Part shown: piece after piece, positions 28,846-38,912 of the stretch
Position numbering within the stretch: position 1 is the first letter of the stretch
Layout of the letters: each line of letters opens with the position of its first letter
Source of the DNA: Aquimarina intermedia
GTDB taxonomy: Bacteria; Bacteroidota; Bacteroidia; Flavobacteriales; Flavobacteriaceae
NCBI RefSeq assembly: GCF_008124785.1
Contig: NZ_VNHU01000005.1
Location: forward strand, 1-64,000
Length of the DNA stretch: 64,000 nt
Reading direction: 5' to 3'
Translations under genes and position numbers: made by a program
Notes under the pieces: generated by a model
Database searches by the model: none
What the model was told of the DNA's origin: nothing
Seen by the model: only the letters and a program-made list of their open reading frames with translations

Positions 28846-31701
28846 TTAAGCTTCTTCCATATAAGCTTCAATGGGCTCACAGGTACATATTAGATTTCTG
28901 TCTCCATAGGCATCATCTACACGACGTACAGAAGGCCAAAATTTATTTTCAGCTATATACGATAGTGGATAGGCGGCTTCAGTTCTTGAATATGGAAAAT
29001 CCCAAGTATCAGCTGTTACCATGGCCAATGTATGCGGAGCATTTTTTAGCATATTATTGGTGTTATCCTTGGTTGCTTCGCTAATTTCCTTTCTGATAGA
29101 GATTAAAGCATCACAAAAACGATCTAACTCTGCCTTGCCTTCGCTTTCAGTAGGTTCAATCATAACTGTACCGGCTACCGGAAAGGAGACTGTAGGGGCA
29201 TGAAACCCATAATCCATCAAACGCTTGGCGATATCTGTTACCTCAATTCCATTTGCTTTAAAAGGGCGACAATCTACAATCATCTCGTGAGCAGCTCTAC
29301 CGCGTTCTCCAGAATACAACGTGCTATAATGACCGTTCAGTCGTTCTTTAATATAGTTGGCATTGAGAATTGCATATTCTGTAGCATTCTTTAGACCATC
29401 TGCACCTAACATGGTAATATATCCGTAAGAGATTATGCAGGCCAATGAGGATCCCCATGGTGCAGCAGATATGGCTGTAATAGCATGATCGCCACCTGTA
29501 CTAATTACCGGATTACCGGGTAAGAAAGGAACAAGTTGCTCTGCTACACATATCGGACCTACACCCGGTCCGCCGCCACCATGTGGAATGGCAAATGTTT
29601 TATGTAAGTTAAGGTGACAAACGTCAGCCCCAATAGCGCCTGGGTTTGTTAAACCAACCTGAGCATTCATATTAGCGCCATCCATATATACCTGTCCGCC
29701 CTTGTCATGTATTATAGATGTTATTTCTCTAATTGCCGATTCATACACACCATGAGTGGATGGATAGGTAACCATCAAGGCAGCTAAATTATCCTTATGC
29801 TTTTCGGCTTTTTCGCGTAAATCATCAACATCAATATTTCCTTCGTCAGTAGCTTTGGTTACCACAACCTTCATTCCTGCCATTACCGCAGATGCTGGAT
29901 TGGTTCCGTGTGCTGATGAGGGAATTAAACAAATATTACGGTGATGATCATTACGTGATTCATGATACGCTCTAATAACCATAAGTCCTGCAAACTCTCC
30001 TTGTGCGCCTGAATTGGGTTGTAAGGATGTCCCGGCAAAACCGGTGATTTCTGTAAGTTGATCTTCTAATTTAGATAATAGTTCTTGATATCCTTGCGCT
30101 TGTTCAATAGGAACAAAGGGATGGATATTCCCCCACTGCGGATCACTTAATGGTAGCATTTCGGCTGCAGCATTCAGTTTCATCGTACATGAGCCTAGAG
30201 CAATCATAGAGTGATTCAAAGAAAGATCTTTGCGTTCTAATTTCTTGATATAACGCATCAATTCAGTTTCAGAATGATAGCTGTTGAAAACTTCGTTAGT
30301 CAGAAAATCTGTAGTCCTAGCTAAATTTTGAGAAATACTGGTTTCTTCTTTAGAAATATCACGAATAACAACTGCTTCTTTGCCTGAAGCTTCTGAAAAA
30401 ATTGAAATAATAGTATTTAAATCTTTTACAGTTGTCGCCTCATTTAGAGCAATCGATACAGTAGTTGCATCAGGGTAAAAGAAGTTAACTTGCTTTGCTT
30501 CGGCCAACGTTTTTATTTTATCGGCATCTGCTGTAATGCGTATAGTGTCAAAGAAATTTTCGTTCAATTGAGTGAAACCAAGTTTTGAAAGGGTTTTACT
30601 CAATATCGTGGCAGAGGTATGAACTTTGTTTGCAATATATTTAAGTCCGTTTGGGCCATGATATACCGCGTACATACCAGCCATAACGGCTAATAATACC
30701 TGTGCTGTACAGATATTAGAGGTAGCTTTATCTCTTTTGATATGTTGTTCTCTTGTTTGTAATGCCATTCGTAACGCTCGATCACCATTCGTATCCTGTG
30801 TCACACCGATAATACGACCAGGAATATTACGCTTGTATTCTTCTCGCGTTGCAAAATAGGCTGCGTGTGGCCCTCCATATCCTAATGGTATCCCAAAACG
30901 TTGAGTAGTACCAACTACTACATCTGCTCCAAAACTACCCGGAGATTTTAAGGTTACTAGACTTAAAATATCTGCAGCTACTGCAATTTTAATATCTGCA
31001 GCATGCGCATTTTCTACAAATGCGGCATAGTCAAATACCTCACCGGATTTACCCGGATATTGTAGTAGTGCACCATAAAATTCTGATGAAAACTCAAAAG
31101 TTTCATGATTGCCTATCACCAATTCTATGGCTAATGGTATAGCTCTGGTTTTTAATAGTGACAACGTTTGTGGAAGAATCTCTTCGGAAACAAAAAATTT
31201 GTTACACTCACTTTTCTTCTGATCACGTGTTCTGCCGGCATATAACATTGTCATTGCTTCTGCTGCAGCCGTACTTTCGTCTAATAAAGAAGCATTAGCC
31301 AACTCCATGCCTGTCAAATCACAGATCATCGTTTGGTAATTTAATAAAGCTTCCAGTCTTCCTTGCGCGATCTCTGCCTGATACGGAGTATACGCTGTGT
31401 ACCATCCCGGGTTCTCAAGAATATTACGTTGAATTACTGCAGGGAGACTTGCTTCATGATAACCAAGACCGATATAGGTTTTGAAAACACTATTCTTGGC
31501 AGCTAATTCTAATAAATGAGCTGCATATTCTTGCTCACTCATTGCTTCATCAAGCTGAAGTGGGTTTTTCAATAGAATATCGTCAGGAACTGTTTCATAA
31601 ATTAGCTGATCCATAGATTCAGCTTTTACAGTGTGTAACATGTCTTGTAAATCCTTCTCAGAAGGGCCTATATGGCGAAGTTTGAAAGAATCAGTTTTCA
31701 T
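28846..31701 (-). CDS. gcvP: Glycine dehydrogenase (decarboxylating), P-protein
   Basis: 951 residues, the full-length homodimeric form combining both halves. The pyridoxal phosphate lysine is K701 in [18 protein letters not shown], close to the E. coli position (706 of 957). The enzyme decarboxylates glycine and passes the aminomethyl group to lipoyl GcvH. gcvH and gcvT are not in the window. The start is supported by [14 protein letters not shown] just after the N-terminus, a family hallmark. Confidence 0.98.
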   Translation of the reverse strand: MKTDSFKLRHIGPSEKDLQDMLHTVKAESMDQLIYETVPDDILLKNPLQLDEAMSEQEYAAHLLELAAKNSVFKTYIGLGYHEASLPAVIQRNILENPGWYTAYTPYQAEIAQGRLEALLNYQTMICDLTGMELANASLLDESTAAAEAMTMLYAGRTRDQKKSECNKFFVSEEILPQTLSLLKTRAIPLAIELVIGNHETFEFSSEFYGALLQYPGKSGEVFDYAAFVENAHAADIKIAVAADILSLVTLKSPGSFGADVVVGTTQRFGIPLGYGGPHAAYFATREEYKRNIPGRIIGVTQDTNGDRALRMALQTREQHIKRDKATSNICTAQVLLAVMAGMYAVYHGPNGLKYIANKVHTSATILSKTLSKLGFTQLNENFFDTIRITADADKIKTLAEAKQVNFFYPDATTVSIALNEATTVKDLNTIISIFSEASGKEAVVIRDISKEETSISQNLARTTDFLTNEVFNSYHSETELMRYIKKLERKDLSLNHSMIALGSCTMKLNAAAEMLPLSDPQWGNIHPFVPIEQAQGYQELLSKLEDQLTEITGFAGTSLQPNSGAQGEFAGLMVIRAYHESRNDHHRNICLIPSSAHGTNPASAVMAGMKVVVTKATDEGNIDVDDLREKAEKHKDNLAALMVTYPSTHGVYESAIREITSIIHDKGGQVYMDGANMNAQVGLTNPGAIGADVCHLNLHKTFAIPHGGGGPGVGPICVAEQLVPFLPGNPVISTGGDHAITAISAAPWGSSLACIISYGYITMLGADGLKNATEYAILNANYIKERLNGHYSTLYSGERGRAAHEMIVDCRPFKANGIEVTDIAKRLMDYGFHAPTVSFPVAGTVMIEPTESEGKAELDRFCDALISIRKEISEATKDNTNNMLKNAPHTLAMVTADTWDFPYSRTEAAYPLSYIAENKFWPSVRRVDDAYGDRNLICTCEPIEAYMEEA

Positions 31702-31728
31702 ATGCTAAAAACGTTGTGTTTGAGTCGG

Positions 31729-31736
31729 CAAAAGTA
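31729..31736 (-). promoter_or_regulatory. -7 promoter box (TACTTTTG) for gcvP
   Basis: The minus strand reads TACTTTTG, a match to TAnnTTTG, 28 bp upstream of the gcvP start. No glycine riboswitch is seen in the short leader. Confidence 0.55.
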
Positions 31737-31822
31737 CGTATTTAATTAAGAAAATTCAGTCCCTTTTTTATACAAGGATTGTAAGTTTTCAACCAATTAT
31801 GTGGGTTATTAACAGAGAAAGT

Positions 31823-31830
31823 TAAATTTG
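31823..31830 (+). promoter_or_regulatory. -7 promoter box (TAAATTTG) for the UbiA-like gene
   Basis: TAAATTTG ends only 4 bp before the GTG start at 31835, so the transcript would be essentially leaderless if both calls are right. Confidence 0.4.
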
Positions 31831-31834
31831 CAAT

Positions 31835-32650
31835 GTGAAGCAGTTTCAAATCTTTTTTAAATTTTATATCAATAGCAGTATTCATGTGGCTATAGCTATT
31901 TGTTCATTGGTAATTTTAACACAATTTAAATTTGGCTTGCAGTTCAGGTCCGAGCTGTTGATTTTTATGTTTTCGGGTTCTATTGTAGGATATAATATTG
32001 TTAAGTATACTAGTGTTTCTAATTTGTATCATCGCCGTTTAACAAAATCGATGAAAGCGATACAGTGGTTTACAGTACTGTCTGCGCTGTTTTTCTTAGG
32101 AAGTATATTGTATTTTGAGATAGGAACCTTACTTTACATGATTCCGGTAGTAATTTTAACTGCACTTTATGCACTGCCTATATTTCCCAGAGGCAAAAGC
32201 TTGCGAAATGTGGCTAGAATCAAAATTTATATCATAGGATTGGTATGGGCTATAGCCACCGTCGTGGTTCCTTCGGCAGTTGCAGAAGCTGATTTTACTT
32301 TGGCGTTATGGGTAGAAACGTTGCAACGTTTTTTATTTATTGTTGTGGTAATGTTGCCTTTTGAGATTAGAGACCTTCAATATGATGACACTTCCTTACA
32401 AACTATTCCGCAGCTGATAGGTATAACAAATACCAAGATTTTTGGTAGTGCGTTAATGATTATATTTTTGTTGTTGACATTATTAAAGTCACAAATTGAG
32501 CTACATGAAATTTATAGTACATTGTTGATTACTATACTTATTTTGCTCTTTTTATGGAATGCAAAAAAAAGACAATCTGAATATTATTGTTCTTTTTGGG
32601 TGGAGAGTGTTCCGCTCTTTTGGTTAGTTATTTATATCGCTTTGCTATAA
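31835..32650 (+). CDS. UbiA-superfamily-like membrane protein
   Basis: 271 residues with about eight membrane helices, starting at GTG. The layout and the second polar motif (FEIRDLQYDD, about residue 185) recall UbiA prenyltransferases, but the first Asp-rich motif is reduced to NIVKY at about residue 55, so ordinary prenyl transfer is doubtful. It stands alone between gcvP and the sigma-factor pair. It could be a non-enzymatic relative or use another substrate. Confidence 0.6.
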   Translation: MKQFQIFFKFYINSSIHVAIAICSLVILTQFKFGLQFRSELLIFMFSGSIVGYNIVKYTSVSNLYHRRLTKSMKAIQWFTVLSALFFLGSILYFEIGTLLYMIPVVILTALYALPIFPRGKSLRNVARIKIYIIGLVWAIATVVVPSAVAEADFTLALWVETLQRFLFIVVVMLPFEIRDLQYDDTSLQTIPQLIGITNTKIFGSALMIIFLLLTLLKSQIELHEIYSTLLITILILLFLWNAKKRQSEYYCSFWVESVPLFWLVIYIALL

Positions 32651-32681
32651 GACAGAGAATTTGAGAAAGAAGTAAAGTTCA

Positions 32682-32936
32682 TTAATCAGACATTTGCTTC
32701 TCCAAATTTTGTTTCATTATTCTTTTATCATCTTCAGAAAGTTCTTCTGTCTCAATATGCTTTAACAACCAAGTTAATCTGGAGTTGCGAGAAGAATAAA
32801 GGCGACAAGCTTTACAAAAAATCAAATGAATATTGAGTCGTATCTTTTCTGCCAACGAGGCTTCTTTGTACTGACTTTTATCACAACAAAGCGCAGCTTC
32901 GTTGCAACTAACAAAAATTCCTTTTCTTTTACTCAT
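32682..32936 (-). CDS. Small zinc-finger protein, probable anti-sigma factor
   Basis: 84 residues. It has the H-x3-C-x2-C arrangement of zinc-binding anti-sigma domains (HLIFCKAC) preceded by cysteines at CCD. It follows the ECF sigma gene after 5 bp, the usual position of its antagonist. No membrane helix is present, so it would act in the cytoplasm. Confidence 0.65.
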   Translation of the reverse strand: MSKRKGIFVSCNEAALCCDKSQYKEASLAEKIRLNIHLIFCKACRLYSSRNSRLTWLLKHIETEELSEDDKRIMKQNLEKQMSD

Positions 32937-32941
32937 AATAA

Positions 32942-33499
32942 CTATTTAAACCAATTGTTTTCCAGACATGAAGCCATCGCAGTACGTGCCCTGTGTATAA
33001 TGACCCATAGATTAGACGCCGTAATATTGTATTCATTACAAATAGCTTCAGTATCAAACCCCTGAATGGTTTTTAATCTAAAGATATCCGCGTGTTTTTC
33101 TGGAAGTTTATCTAGGCATTGGTAGATTGCCTTACCTAATTCTTTGTTCTCTATTTCGCTTTCTGCATTTAATTCAAAAGGATCAGCAACTTTTTCTTCC
33201 AACCAATCACCTTCGGTTTCAGTGTCTCCGATTTGTTGCATGCGAACTTCGGCTTTCCCCTTCTTACTGTTACTTTTTCTATAATGATCAATTATCTTAC
33301 GCTTCAAGATAGCAACTAACCAAGTTCTTTCACTTGCCTCTCCTTTAAAATTTTTCATGGATTTGAGACCGGCAAAAAAGGTTTCCTGAACCAGATCTTG
33401 AGCAATTTCTCTATTGTTCACTCTACCTATGGTATAGTTGAATAAGTAATTACTATATTTATCTATCCATGTATTTGGATCTATAACGTTTGTTGGCAT
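32942..33499 (-). CDS. ECF-type RNA polymerase sigma factor
   Basis: 185 residues: region 2 at about 15-80 (EIAQDLVQETFFAGLKSM; GEASERTWLVAILKRKIIDHYR) and region 4 at about 115-175 (DIFRLKTIQGFDTEAICNEY). A linker of about 30 charged residues separates them. With the downstream zinc-finger gene it forms a sigma/anti-sigma pair. The regulon and signal are unknown. Confidence 0.92.
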   Translation of the reverse strand: MPTNVIDPNTWIDKYSNYLFNYTIGRVNNREIAQDLVQETFFAGLKSMKNFKGEASERTWLVAILKRKIIDHYRKSNSKKGKAEVRMQQIGDTETEGDWLEEKVADPFELNAESEIENKELGKAIYQCLDKLPEKHADIFRLKTIQGFDTEAICNEYNITASNLWVIIHRARTAMASCLENNWFK

Positions 33500-33518
33500 A
33501 TGTTGAATAGCTAGACTT

Positions 33519-33526
33519 CAAAAATA
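33519..33526 (-). promoter_or_regulatory. -7 promoter box (TATTTTTG) for the sigma-factor operon
   Basis: The minus strand reads TATTTTTG (TAnnTTTG), 20 bp upstream of the sigma-factor start, giving a short leader. Confidence 0.5.
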
Positions 33527-33597
33527 GAATAAAAACCTCGAAGGACTCTTAAGAATTATAGTATTAAGAATCTGTTAACATCTGTTTCGTTACCTTT

Positions 33598-34113
33598 TTA
33601 AGTATTCTTACTTCCTAGCCAATGTAAAATTATTCTTTGCAAACGACCTTGCTCTTGAGTACTCAAAAGATTGAATAATGCATTTACATCTTTGGTTATG
33701 ACTAATAAAGCCTGCGTTTGTTTAATAAATTCTCTGGTTTCGGCGGTTCCATCCTTTTTAATTTGGACTATTTCTTGTAATGTCTGTAGGGCAGGTGTGA
33801 TTTCTCGTTTACTTCGTTCCGTGGCAATTTGTCTGGATAAGTTATAGACATCTTTTTCGGCTACAAAATACTCTTTACGTTCGCCCATTTTATTTTCCTT
33901 ATAAATAATTCCCCAATCCAATAAAATCCTCAAATTAGTACTGGTGCTTCCTCTCGAAATCTTTAATTCTTCCATGATATCCTCCATAGCCAAGGGTTTC
34001 GGAGCGATAAAGAGCAGCGCATGTATTTGTGCAGTTGTTCTGTTTATTCCCCAAGAGTCTCCCAATGCTCCCCAGGTTTCAAGTAGTTTTTCTTTGGCTT
34101 CTATAAATTTCAT
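33598..34113 (-). CDS. GbsR/MarR family transcriptional regulator
   Basis: 171 residues. A winged helix at about 20-85 (AQIHALLFIAPKPLAMEDIM; ISRGSTSTNLRILLDWGII; KENKMGERKEYF) matches the GbsR-type MarR regulators. The C-terminal part is helical. It is divergent from a secreted peptidase gene, and a perfect 24-bp inverted repeat lies just upstream of its start, a likely site for autoregulation. Confidence 0.9.
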   Translation of the reverse strand: MKFIEAKEKLLETWGALGDSWGINRTTAQIHALLFIAPKPLAMEDIMEELKISRGSTSTNLRILLDWGIIYKENKMGERKEYFVAEKDVYNLSRQIATERSKREITPALQTLQEIVQIKKDGTAETREFIKQTQALLVITKDVNALFNLLSTQEQGRLQRIILHWLGSKNT

Positions 34114-34125
34114 AAGTAAATATAG

Positions 34126-34177
34126 TAAAATTGTGCTTTTGCTTTCAGTCTAAACTGAAAGCAAAAGCACAATTTTA
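34126..34177. promoter_or_regulatory. Perfect 24-bp inverted repeat in the gbsR/peptidase divergent region
   Basis: Arms 34126-34149 and 34154-34177 are perfectly complementary around CTAA. The inner part is CTTTCAG/CTGAAAG. It begins 13 bp upstream of the gbsR start and overlaps the expected gbsR promoter (minus strand TATATTTA at 34118-34125). A MarR-family dimer site is the simplest reading. It could also fold in RNA. Confidence 0.6.
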
Positions 34178-34262
34178 TACAGTTGTTTTTTTGTGGGATA
34201 CCCATCGTGGTAAAACCCCGATTTTGTGTAAGTTAGTGTTGTTAAACACAAACTCTTTGAAC

Positions 34263-36401
34263 ATGAAAATAACCAACACTTTTCTGTCAGCGCTTATTGC
34301 TTTGACATTTTTATCGAACACTTACGCACAACAGGAATCTGCAATGTTTTATGCGACCATTCAGACTGTTGATGCAAACGAACTACAGAAGCAACATCCT
34401 GAAATGATTGAGGTTATTACTGCTGCTAATGGCTTTAGTGCTGTCAAATTAACGGAAGATGCTGCCGAATTCTTACATGAAAAGGTACTCGTACATGGAC
34501 CGGGATTCATATTTGAACCTTCAGAGAAATCTGCAATTGCTTCTTTGGATAAGATGAGGTTAAATACCATGCAACGTGCAGCGACTTCTTTTCAAATAAC
34601 ACAGCCAACGTTGGTAAATCAAAGTTTAAATTTGGTAAATAATACCAATATAGCAAACCAAATAATTGAATTAGAAAATTACGGAACACGCTATCACACA
34701 ACCAATAGTGCAAGACAAGCGGTTTTGGATCTAAAAACGAAATGGGAAAGCCTTGCAGGCAACCGTTCAGATGTATCTGTGAGAATCGTTAATCATAGCA
34801 GTACTGCTATGCCATCGGTTGTTATGACGATAACAGGAACAGATGAACCTGATAGTTTTGTAATTATAGGAGGACATATCGATTCTACAGCAAGAGGAAA
34901 TAACGGGAACGCTCCTGGCGCTGATGATAATGCATCGGGAATCGCAACAATAACAGAAGCGGCAAGGGTATTGTTTTCTATGGATTATAGGCCTAAACGA
35001 ACGGTCGAATTTATGGCTTTTGCAGCAGAAGAGGTAGGGTTGCGAGGTTCTAAAGAAATTGCTCAGGATTATAAAAGTAGAAATGTTGATGTAGTTAGTT
35101 ATATGCAACTTGATATGACTAATTATAAAGGGTCATCAAAGGATGTGTATGTTTCTACAGACTCCTATAATTCGTCAAGTTTGAATAATTTTCTTATCGA
35201 ATTAATGAATTATTATAACGCGACGGGAACACATCAGTTCACCTATGGAACCACGATTTGTAATTATGGTTGTTCTGATCATTATAGTTGGGCGCAACAA
35301 GGATATGAAGTTGCTTTTCCATTTGAAGCCACATTTTCTCAAAGTAATCCATATATACACACGCCTAATGATACCTTTGATCGTTCTCCCACGGCCAATG
35401 CTACTCATGCGGCGAAATTTGCTAAGCTGGCGCTTGAATATCTTATTGAAATTTCAAATGATGTATCTTCGGGAGGTTCTAATGAATGTATCAACGTAGT
35501 TTCGTCGTACCCGTATGCGGAAAGTTTTGAAAATACACTGGGAGCCTGGACGCAGGATACCTCAGACAATCTCAATTGGTCTATCGATGCCAATGGAACG
35601 CCATCAAGAGGTACAGGTCCAAGCTCGGCACAGCAGGGGAGCTACTATTTATATGTTGAAGCTTCTGTCAATGGTTCAGGATATCCTAATAAAAGAGCGA
35701 TATTAAATTCGCCTTGTTTTGATTTAAGTCCTGTAACAGGGGCTTCGCTCAATTTTTCCTATCATATGACAGGAAGTGCTATAGGGTCCTTACAAATTGA
35801 AGCAAGTAGTGATAATGGAGTATCTTGGTCCTCTATATTTAGTAAGACAGGTGCACAAGGTTCTGCTTGGAATATATCAAACATTGATCTTTCTGCATAT
35901 GACGGAGGAAATTTGAAACTTAGGTTTAATACGGTTACGGGATCTGGATGGCAAGGAGATGTTGCGATAGATAATGTGCAAGTTTCATCATCCTCAAGAT
36001 CATGTAATGAGGTGAACTCATTTTCTTCAAAGAGTTCCTATAAAACAGGGGATCAGATGCGTCTCGAGGGTAAGATTTATCAAAAGAATGCTACGGGATG
36101 GGTTGTGCAGGGAACATGTGCAGTGCTTGTAAAGGAAACGAATCCAGGCAAAGAGTTGTCGGAAGTATTCACGCTGTCTCCCAATCCGGTAGGCTCAGAA
36201 TTGTTAAATATTACGCTTGCGAATGAGGCACCTTCTCAATTTACGGTTTTGATATTCGATACTTCAGGAAATGTACTGAGAGAAGCTCAAGTGCTTGCAA
36301 AAACAACATCAATTGATATGAATGGTCTGGCATCAGGAACGTATTTTGTATCACTTTTTGATGGGATCAAAAACTATACAAAGCAATTTGTTAAAAAGTA
36401 A
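34263..36401 (+). CDS. Secreted M28 aminopeptidase with type IX sorting domain
   Basis: 712 residues from the ATG at 34263, which opens a signal peptide (MKITNTFLSALIALTFLSNTYAQ); the frame extends further upstream but over the inverted repeat. Domains: propeptide-like region, M28 catalytic domain at about 190-415 (GGHIDSTARG, GADDNASG, AFAAEEVGLRGS, YMQLDM, HTPNDTFDR), a jelly-roll MAM-like domain at about 425-570, a small aromatic module resembling chitin-binding folds (CNEVNSFSSKSSYKTGDQ) and a C-terminal T9SS type A sorting domain (FTLSPNP; SIDMNGLASGTYFVS). It should be exported by the T9SS to the surface or medium and trim peptides. Confidence 0.93.
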   Translation: MKITNTFLSALIALTFLSNTYAQQESAMFYATIQTVDANELQKQHPEMIEVITAANGFSAVKLTEDAAEFLHEKVLVHGPGFIFEPSEKSAIASLDKMRLNTMQRAATSFQITQPTLVNQSLNLVNNTNIANQIIELENYGTRYHTTNSARQAVLDLKTKWESLAGNRSDVSVRIVNHSSTAMPSVVMTITGTDEPDSFVIIGGHIDSTARGNNGNAPGADDNASGIATITEAARVLFSMDYRPKRTVEFMAFAAEEVGLRGSKEIAQDYKSRNVDVVSYMQLDMTNYKGSSKDVYVSTDSYNSSSLNNFLIELMNYYNATGTHQFTYGTTICNYGCSDHYSWAQQGYEVAFPFEATFSQSNPYIHTPNDTFDRSPTANATHAAKFAKLALEYLIEISNDVSSGGSNECINVVSSYPYAESFENTLGAWTQDTSDNLNWSIDANGTPSRGTGPSSAQQGSYYLYVEASVNGSGYPNKRAILNSPCFDLSPVTGASLNFSYHMTGSAIGSLQIEASSDNGVSWSSIFSKTGAQGSAWNISNIDLSAYDGGNLKLRFNTVTGSGWQGDVAIDNVQVSSSSRSCNEVNSFSSKSSYKTGDQMRLEGKIYQKNATGWVVQGTCAVLVKETNPGKELSEVFTLSPNPVGSELLNITLANEAPSQFTVLIFDTSGNVLREAQVLAKTTSIDMNGLASGTYFVSLFDGIKNYTKQFVKK

Positions 36402-36434
36402 CTAGTTACAGAAGTAGTAATTTCGAAGTAATTA

Positions 36435-36473
36435 GTGAGCTTGACAGGAATCTTTATATCCTGTCAAGCTCAC
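36435..36473. terminator. Bidirectional terminator between the M28 gene and dcp
   Basis: A 15-bp perfect stem (36435-36449 with 36459-36473) lies between convergent genes, with T-rich DNA on the plus side. Confidence 0.85.
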
Positions 36474-36478
36474 TTTCT

Positions 36479-38509
36479 TTATTTTATAAGACCAGCACGG
36501 CGCAATAATGCTTCCGGATTAGGTTCTTGTCCTCTAAATTTCTTGTAAAGAATCATTGGATTTTCAGTTCCTCCTTTTGATAAAACATATTCTTTAAATT
36601 GTGTAGCGATAGTGCTATTAAAGATTCCGTTTTCTTTAAAGTATTCAAACGCGTCGGCATCCAGTACTTCTGCCCATTTATAAGAATAGTATCCTGCAGC
36701 ATACCCTCCTTGAAAGATATGAGAAAAAGAAGTGCTCATGCAATTCGATGCCACATCCGGATAAAGTGAAGTGTCTGCAAAGACTTGTGTCTCATACTTC
36801 TTGACATCGTCGATAGCATTAGGGTTCTCAGCATGCCATGACATGTCTAATAAACCGAGGCTCAATTGTCTTAAGGTTGCCATTCCTTCTAAAAAGGTAG
36901 CAGATTCTTTTATTTTTTTCACTAATTCCATAGGGATGTTTTCTCCCGTTTTATAGTGCTTTGCAAACAACGCAAGTGCTTCCTCTTCATAACACCAATT
37001 CTCCATTACTTGACTGGGTAGTTCTACAAAGTCCCAGAACACACTGGTACCGGAAAGTCCCGGATACGTAGTATCTGCCAAAATACCGTGTAGTGCATGT
37101 CCGAATTCGTGAAATAAGGTAGTCACTTCATTAAAAGTTAGTAACGAAGGTTTACTGGGCGTGGGTTTAGTGAAGTTACAAACTATAGAGATATGGGGTC
37201 GTTCATTTTTGCCATCTTTTATCATTTGGGATTTGTATGAGGTCATCCAGGCACCATTGCGTTTACCTGGTCGCGGATGAAAATCTGCATACAACAAAGC
37301 AATATAGTTTCCGTCAGTATCTGTAACATCATACGTTAAAACCTCGTTGTGGTAGGTATCAACGGTTTTAGTCTCTTTAAAATTTAGTCCAAAAAGTCTG
37401 GAGGCAATAGCAAATGCACCATCGATTACGTGTTCTAACTGGAAATAAGGTTTTAGCTTTTCATCGTCAAGATCAAACAATTTTTGTTTAAGTTTTTCGG
37501 AATAATAGGCTCCATCCCATTTTTGAAGTTGTTCAATACCATCCAGCTCTTTTGCAAATTTTTCAAGCGATTCAAACTCCTCTTTTGCAGCAGGCTTTGC
37601 TTTGACTAAGATTTCATTTAAAAAGTCAAACACTTTTTCCGGAGTTTGCGCCATACGTTCCTCAAGTACAAAATGTGCGTGAGAGGCATATCCCAGCAAT
37701 TGTGCGCGCTCGTAACGCAATTTTGCAATACGCAAAACATTTTCTTGATTATCGTTTTCGTTGCTTTGGAAACCGCGTGCACCAAAAGCTAAAGCAAGTT
37801 TTTTACGTAAGTCGCGATTATCGGCATACATCATAAAAGGAACGTAACTCGGATAATCCAGCGTTATAAGCCATCCTTGTTTATCCTTTGCTTCTGCTAA
37901 AGCTTTGGCTGCTTCCTTAGCGCCCTCCGGGAGTCCCGATATATCTTTTTTATCCGTGATTAATAATTCAAATGCATTTGTCTCGGCCAAAACATTTTCT
38001 CCAAAGCTTAGACTAAGCTTAGAGAGTTCTGTATCAATTTTTCTGAGTTTGGTTTTATCCTCTTCTTTAAGATTGGCACCGTTGCGAGAGAATGATTTAT
38101 AGGTCTTGTCTACTAATGTTTTTTGCTCTTCACTTAGCGTTATATTGTCTTTGTTTTCAAAAACAGTTTTAATTCTTTCAAATAAAGTTGCGTTTAATTG
38201 AATGTCATTACGTAATTCTGAAAGCATAGGAGCTACCTCTTGCGCTATTTTTTGAATAGTGTCGTTAGTTTCAGCACTGTTAAGATTAAAAAAGATGCTT
38301 GTTACCCGATCCAGAGACTGTCCGCTATAATCCAATGGAGCAATAGTATTTTCAAACGTAGGTTGTGATGTTTGAGAAGTTATTTGATCGATAGCTATGC
38401 GGTTGTGTTTGATACCTTCCTTAATAGCAGGAATAAAATCCGAAGTCTCAATGCGAGAAAAAGGAGCAGTATCAAAAGATTGAAGTAAAGGATTTTGCGT
38501 CGTATCCAT
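36479..38509 (-). CDS. dcp: M3 family oligopeptidase (peptidyl-dipeptidase Dcp)
   Basis: 676 residues. The zinc motif HEFGH is at 467-471, preceded by TLLTFNEVTTLF-type sequence typical of M3 enzymes. The family includes Dcp, which removes C-terminal dipeptides, and oligopeptidase A; the N-terminal NPLLQSFDTAPFSRI favours Dcp. There is no signal peptide, so it is probably cytoplasmic and degrades short peptides. Confidence 0.92.
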   Translation of the reverse strand: MDTTQNPLLQSFDTAPFSRIETSDFIPAIKEGIKHNRIAIDQITSQTSQPTFENTIAPLDYSGQSLDRVTSIFFNLNSAETNDTIQKIAQEVAPMLSELRNDIQLNATLFERIKTVFENKDNITLSEEQKTLVDKTYKSFSRNGANLKEEDKTKLRKIDTELSKLSLSFGENVLAETNAFELLITDKKDISGLPEGAKEAAKALAEAKDKQGWLITLDYPSYVPFMMYADNRDLRKKLALAFGARGFQSNENDNQENVLRIAKLRYERAQLLGYASHAHFVLEERMAQTPEKVFDFLNEILVKAKPAAKEEFESLEKFAKELDGIEQLQKWDGAYYSEKLKQKLFDLDDEKLKPYFQLEHVIDGAFAIASRLFGLNFKETKTVDTYHNEVLTYDVTDTDGNYIALLYADFHPRPGKRNGAWMTSYKSQMIKDGKNERPHISIVCNFTKPTPSKPSLLTFNEVTTLFHEFGHALHGILADTTYPGLSGTSVFWDFVELPSQVMENWCYEEEALALFAKHYKTGENIPMELVKKIKESATFLEGMATLRQLSLGLLDMSWHAENPNAIDDVKKYETQVFADTSLYPDVASNCMSTSFSHIFQGGYAAGYYSYKWAEVLDADAFEYFKENGIFNSTIATQFKEYVLSKGGTENPMILYKKFRGQEPNPEALLRRAGLIK

Positions 38510-38600
38510 ATAAATTTTCTTTTTATCGATTAAACGTGTCTTTTATCGATTTATGTCATTTTGATTTGATAAGAATTTACAATACGCTGTACAAGAGCAT

Positions 38601-38608
38601 TAGATTTG
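38601..38608 (+). promoter_or_regulatory. -7 promoter box (TAGATTTG) of candidate sRNA 1
   Basis: TAGATTTG fits TAnnTTTG and is followed by TCTCAGGTTT, nearly the same sequence as after the second box at 38900. No good -33 TTTG is seen. Confidence 0.5.
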
Positions 38609-38613
38609 TCTCA

Positions 38614-38740
38614 GGTTTATACGTGTTGATCTTATCAAAAGATTTCAATTAAATTAATAATCAGGGGGTATGAATATTAATCTTTTTTGTTGGTAAAGAT
38701 CATATTTTTAAAAGAGCTACAGTAACGGTAGCTCTTTTTT
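38614..38740 (+). ncRNA. Candidate small RNA 1 (tandem paralogue pair)
   Basis: About 127 nt from the predicted start to the terminator. After the TCAGGTTT 5' segment, TGATCTT (38627-38633) pairs with AAGATCA (38696-38702) to close a rod. Inside it AAAAGATT pairs with AATCTTTT. A terminator stem follows (38710-38720 with 38728-38738, then T run). No coding frame of note. The unit matches sRNA 2 in order and spacing of all parts. Exact ends are inferred. Confidence 0.55.
38710..38740 (+). terminator. Terminator of candidate sRNA 1
   Basis: An 11-bp perfect stem AAAAGAGCTAC/GTAGCTCTTTT with a 7-nt loop, then T run. No protein gene precedes it on this strand for more than 2 kb, so it implies a non-coding transcript. 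Confidence 0.85.
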
Positions 38741-38899
38741 CTTTGTTAAAAGTTAGCCTTTCGTCGTTAAAAGTAATTTCAAAACTAGATTCGTTAGCTG
38801 GTAAATCTATTGAAACGGTATTTCATCGTTAATATTTGTATTTCATCGAAAAAATGAAAAAAATCCAGGTATTATAGTGCCGTAATCAAAGTAAGGTTT

Positions 38900-38907
38900 T
38901 ACCTTTG
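38900..38907 (+). promoter_or_regulatory. -7 promoter box (TACCTTTG) of candidate sRNA 2
   Basis: TACCTTTG fits TAnnTTTG. The distance to the shared TCAGGTTT segment is 10 bp, the same as in sRNA 1. Confidence 0.5.
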
Positions 38908-38912
38908 TTTCA

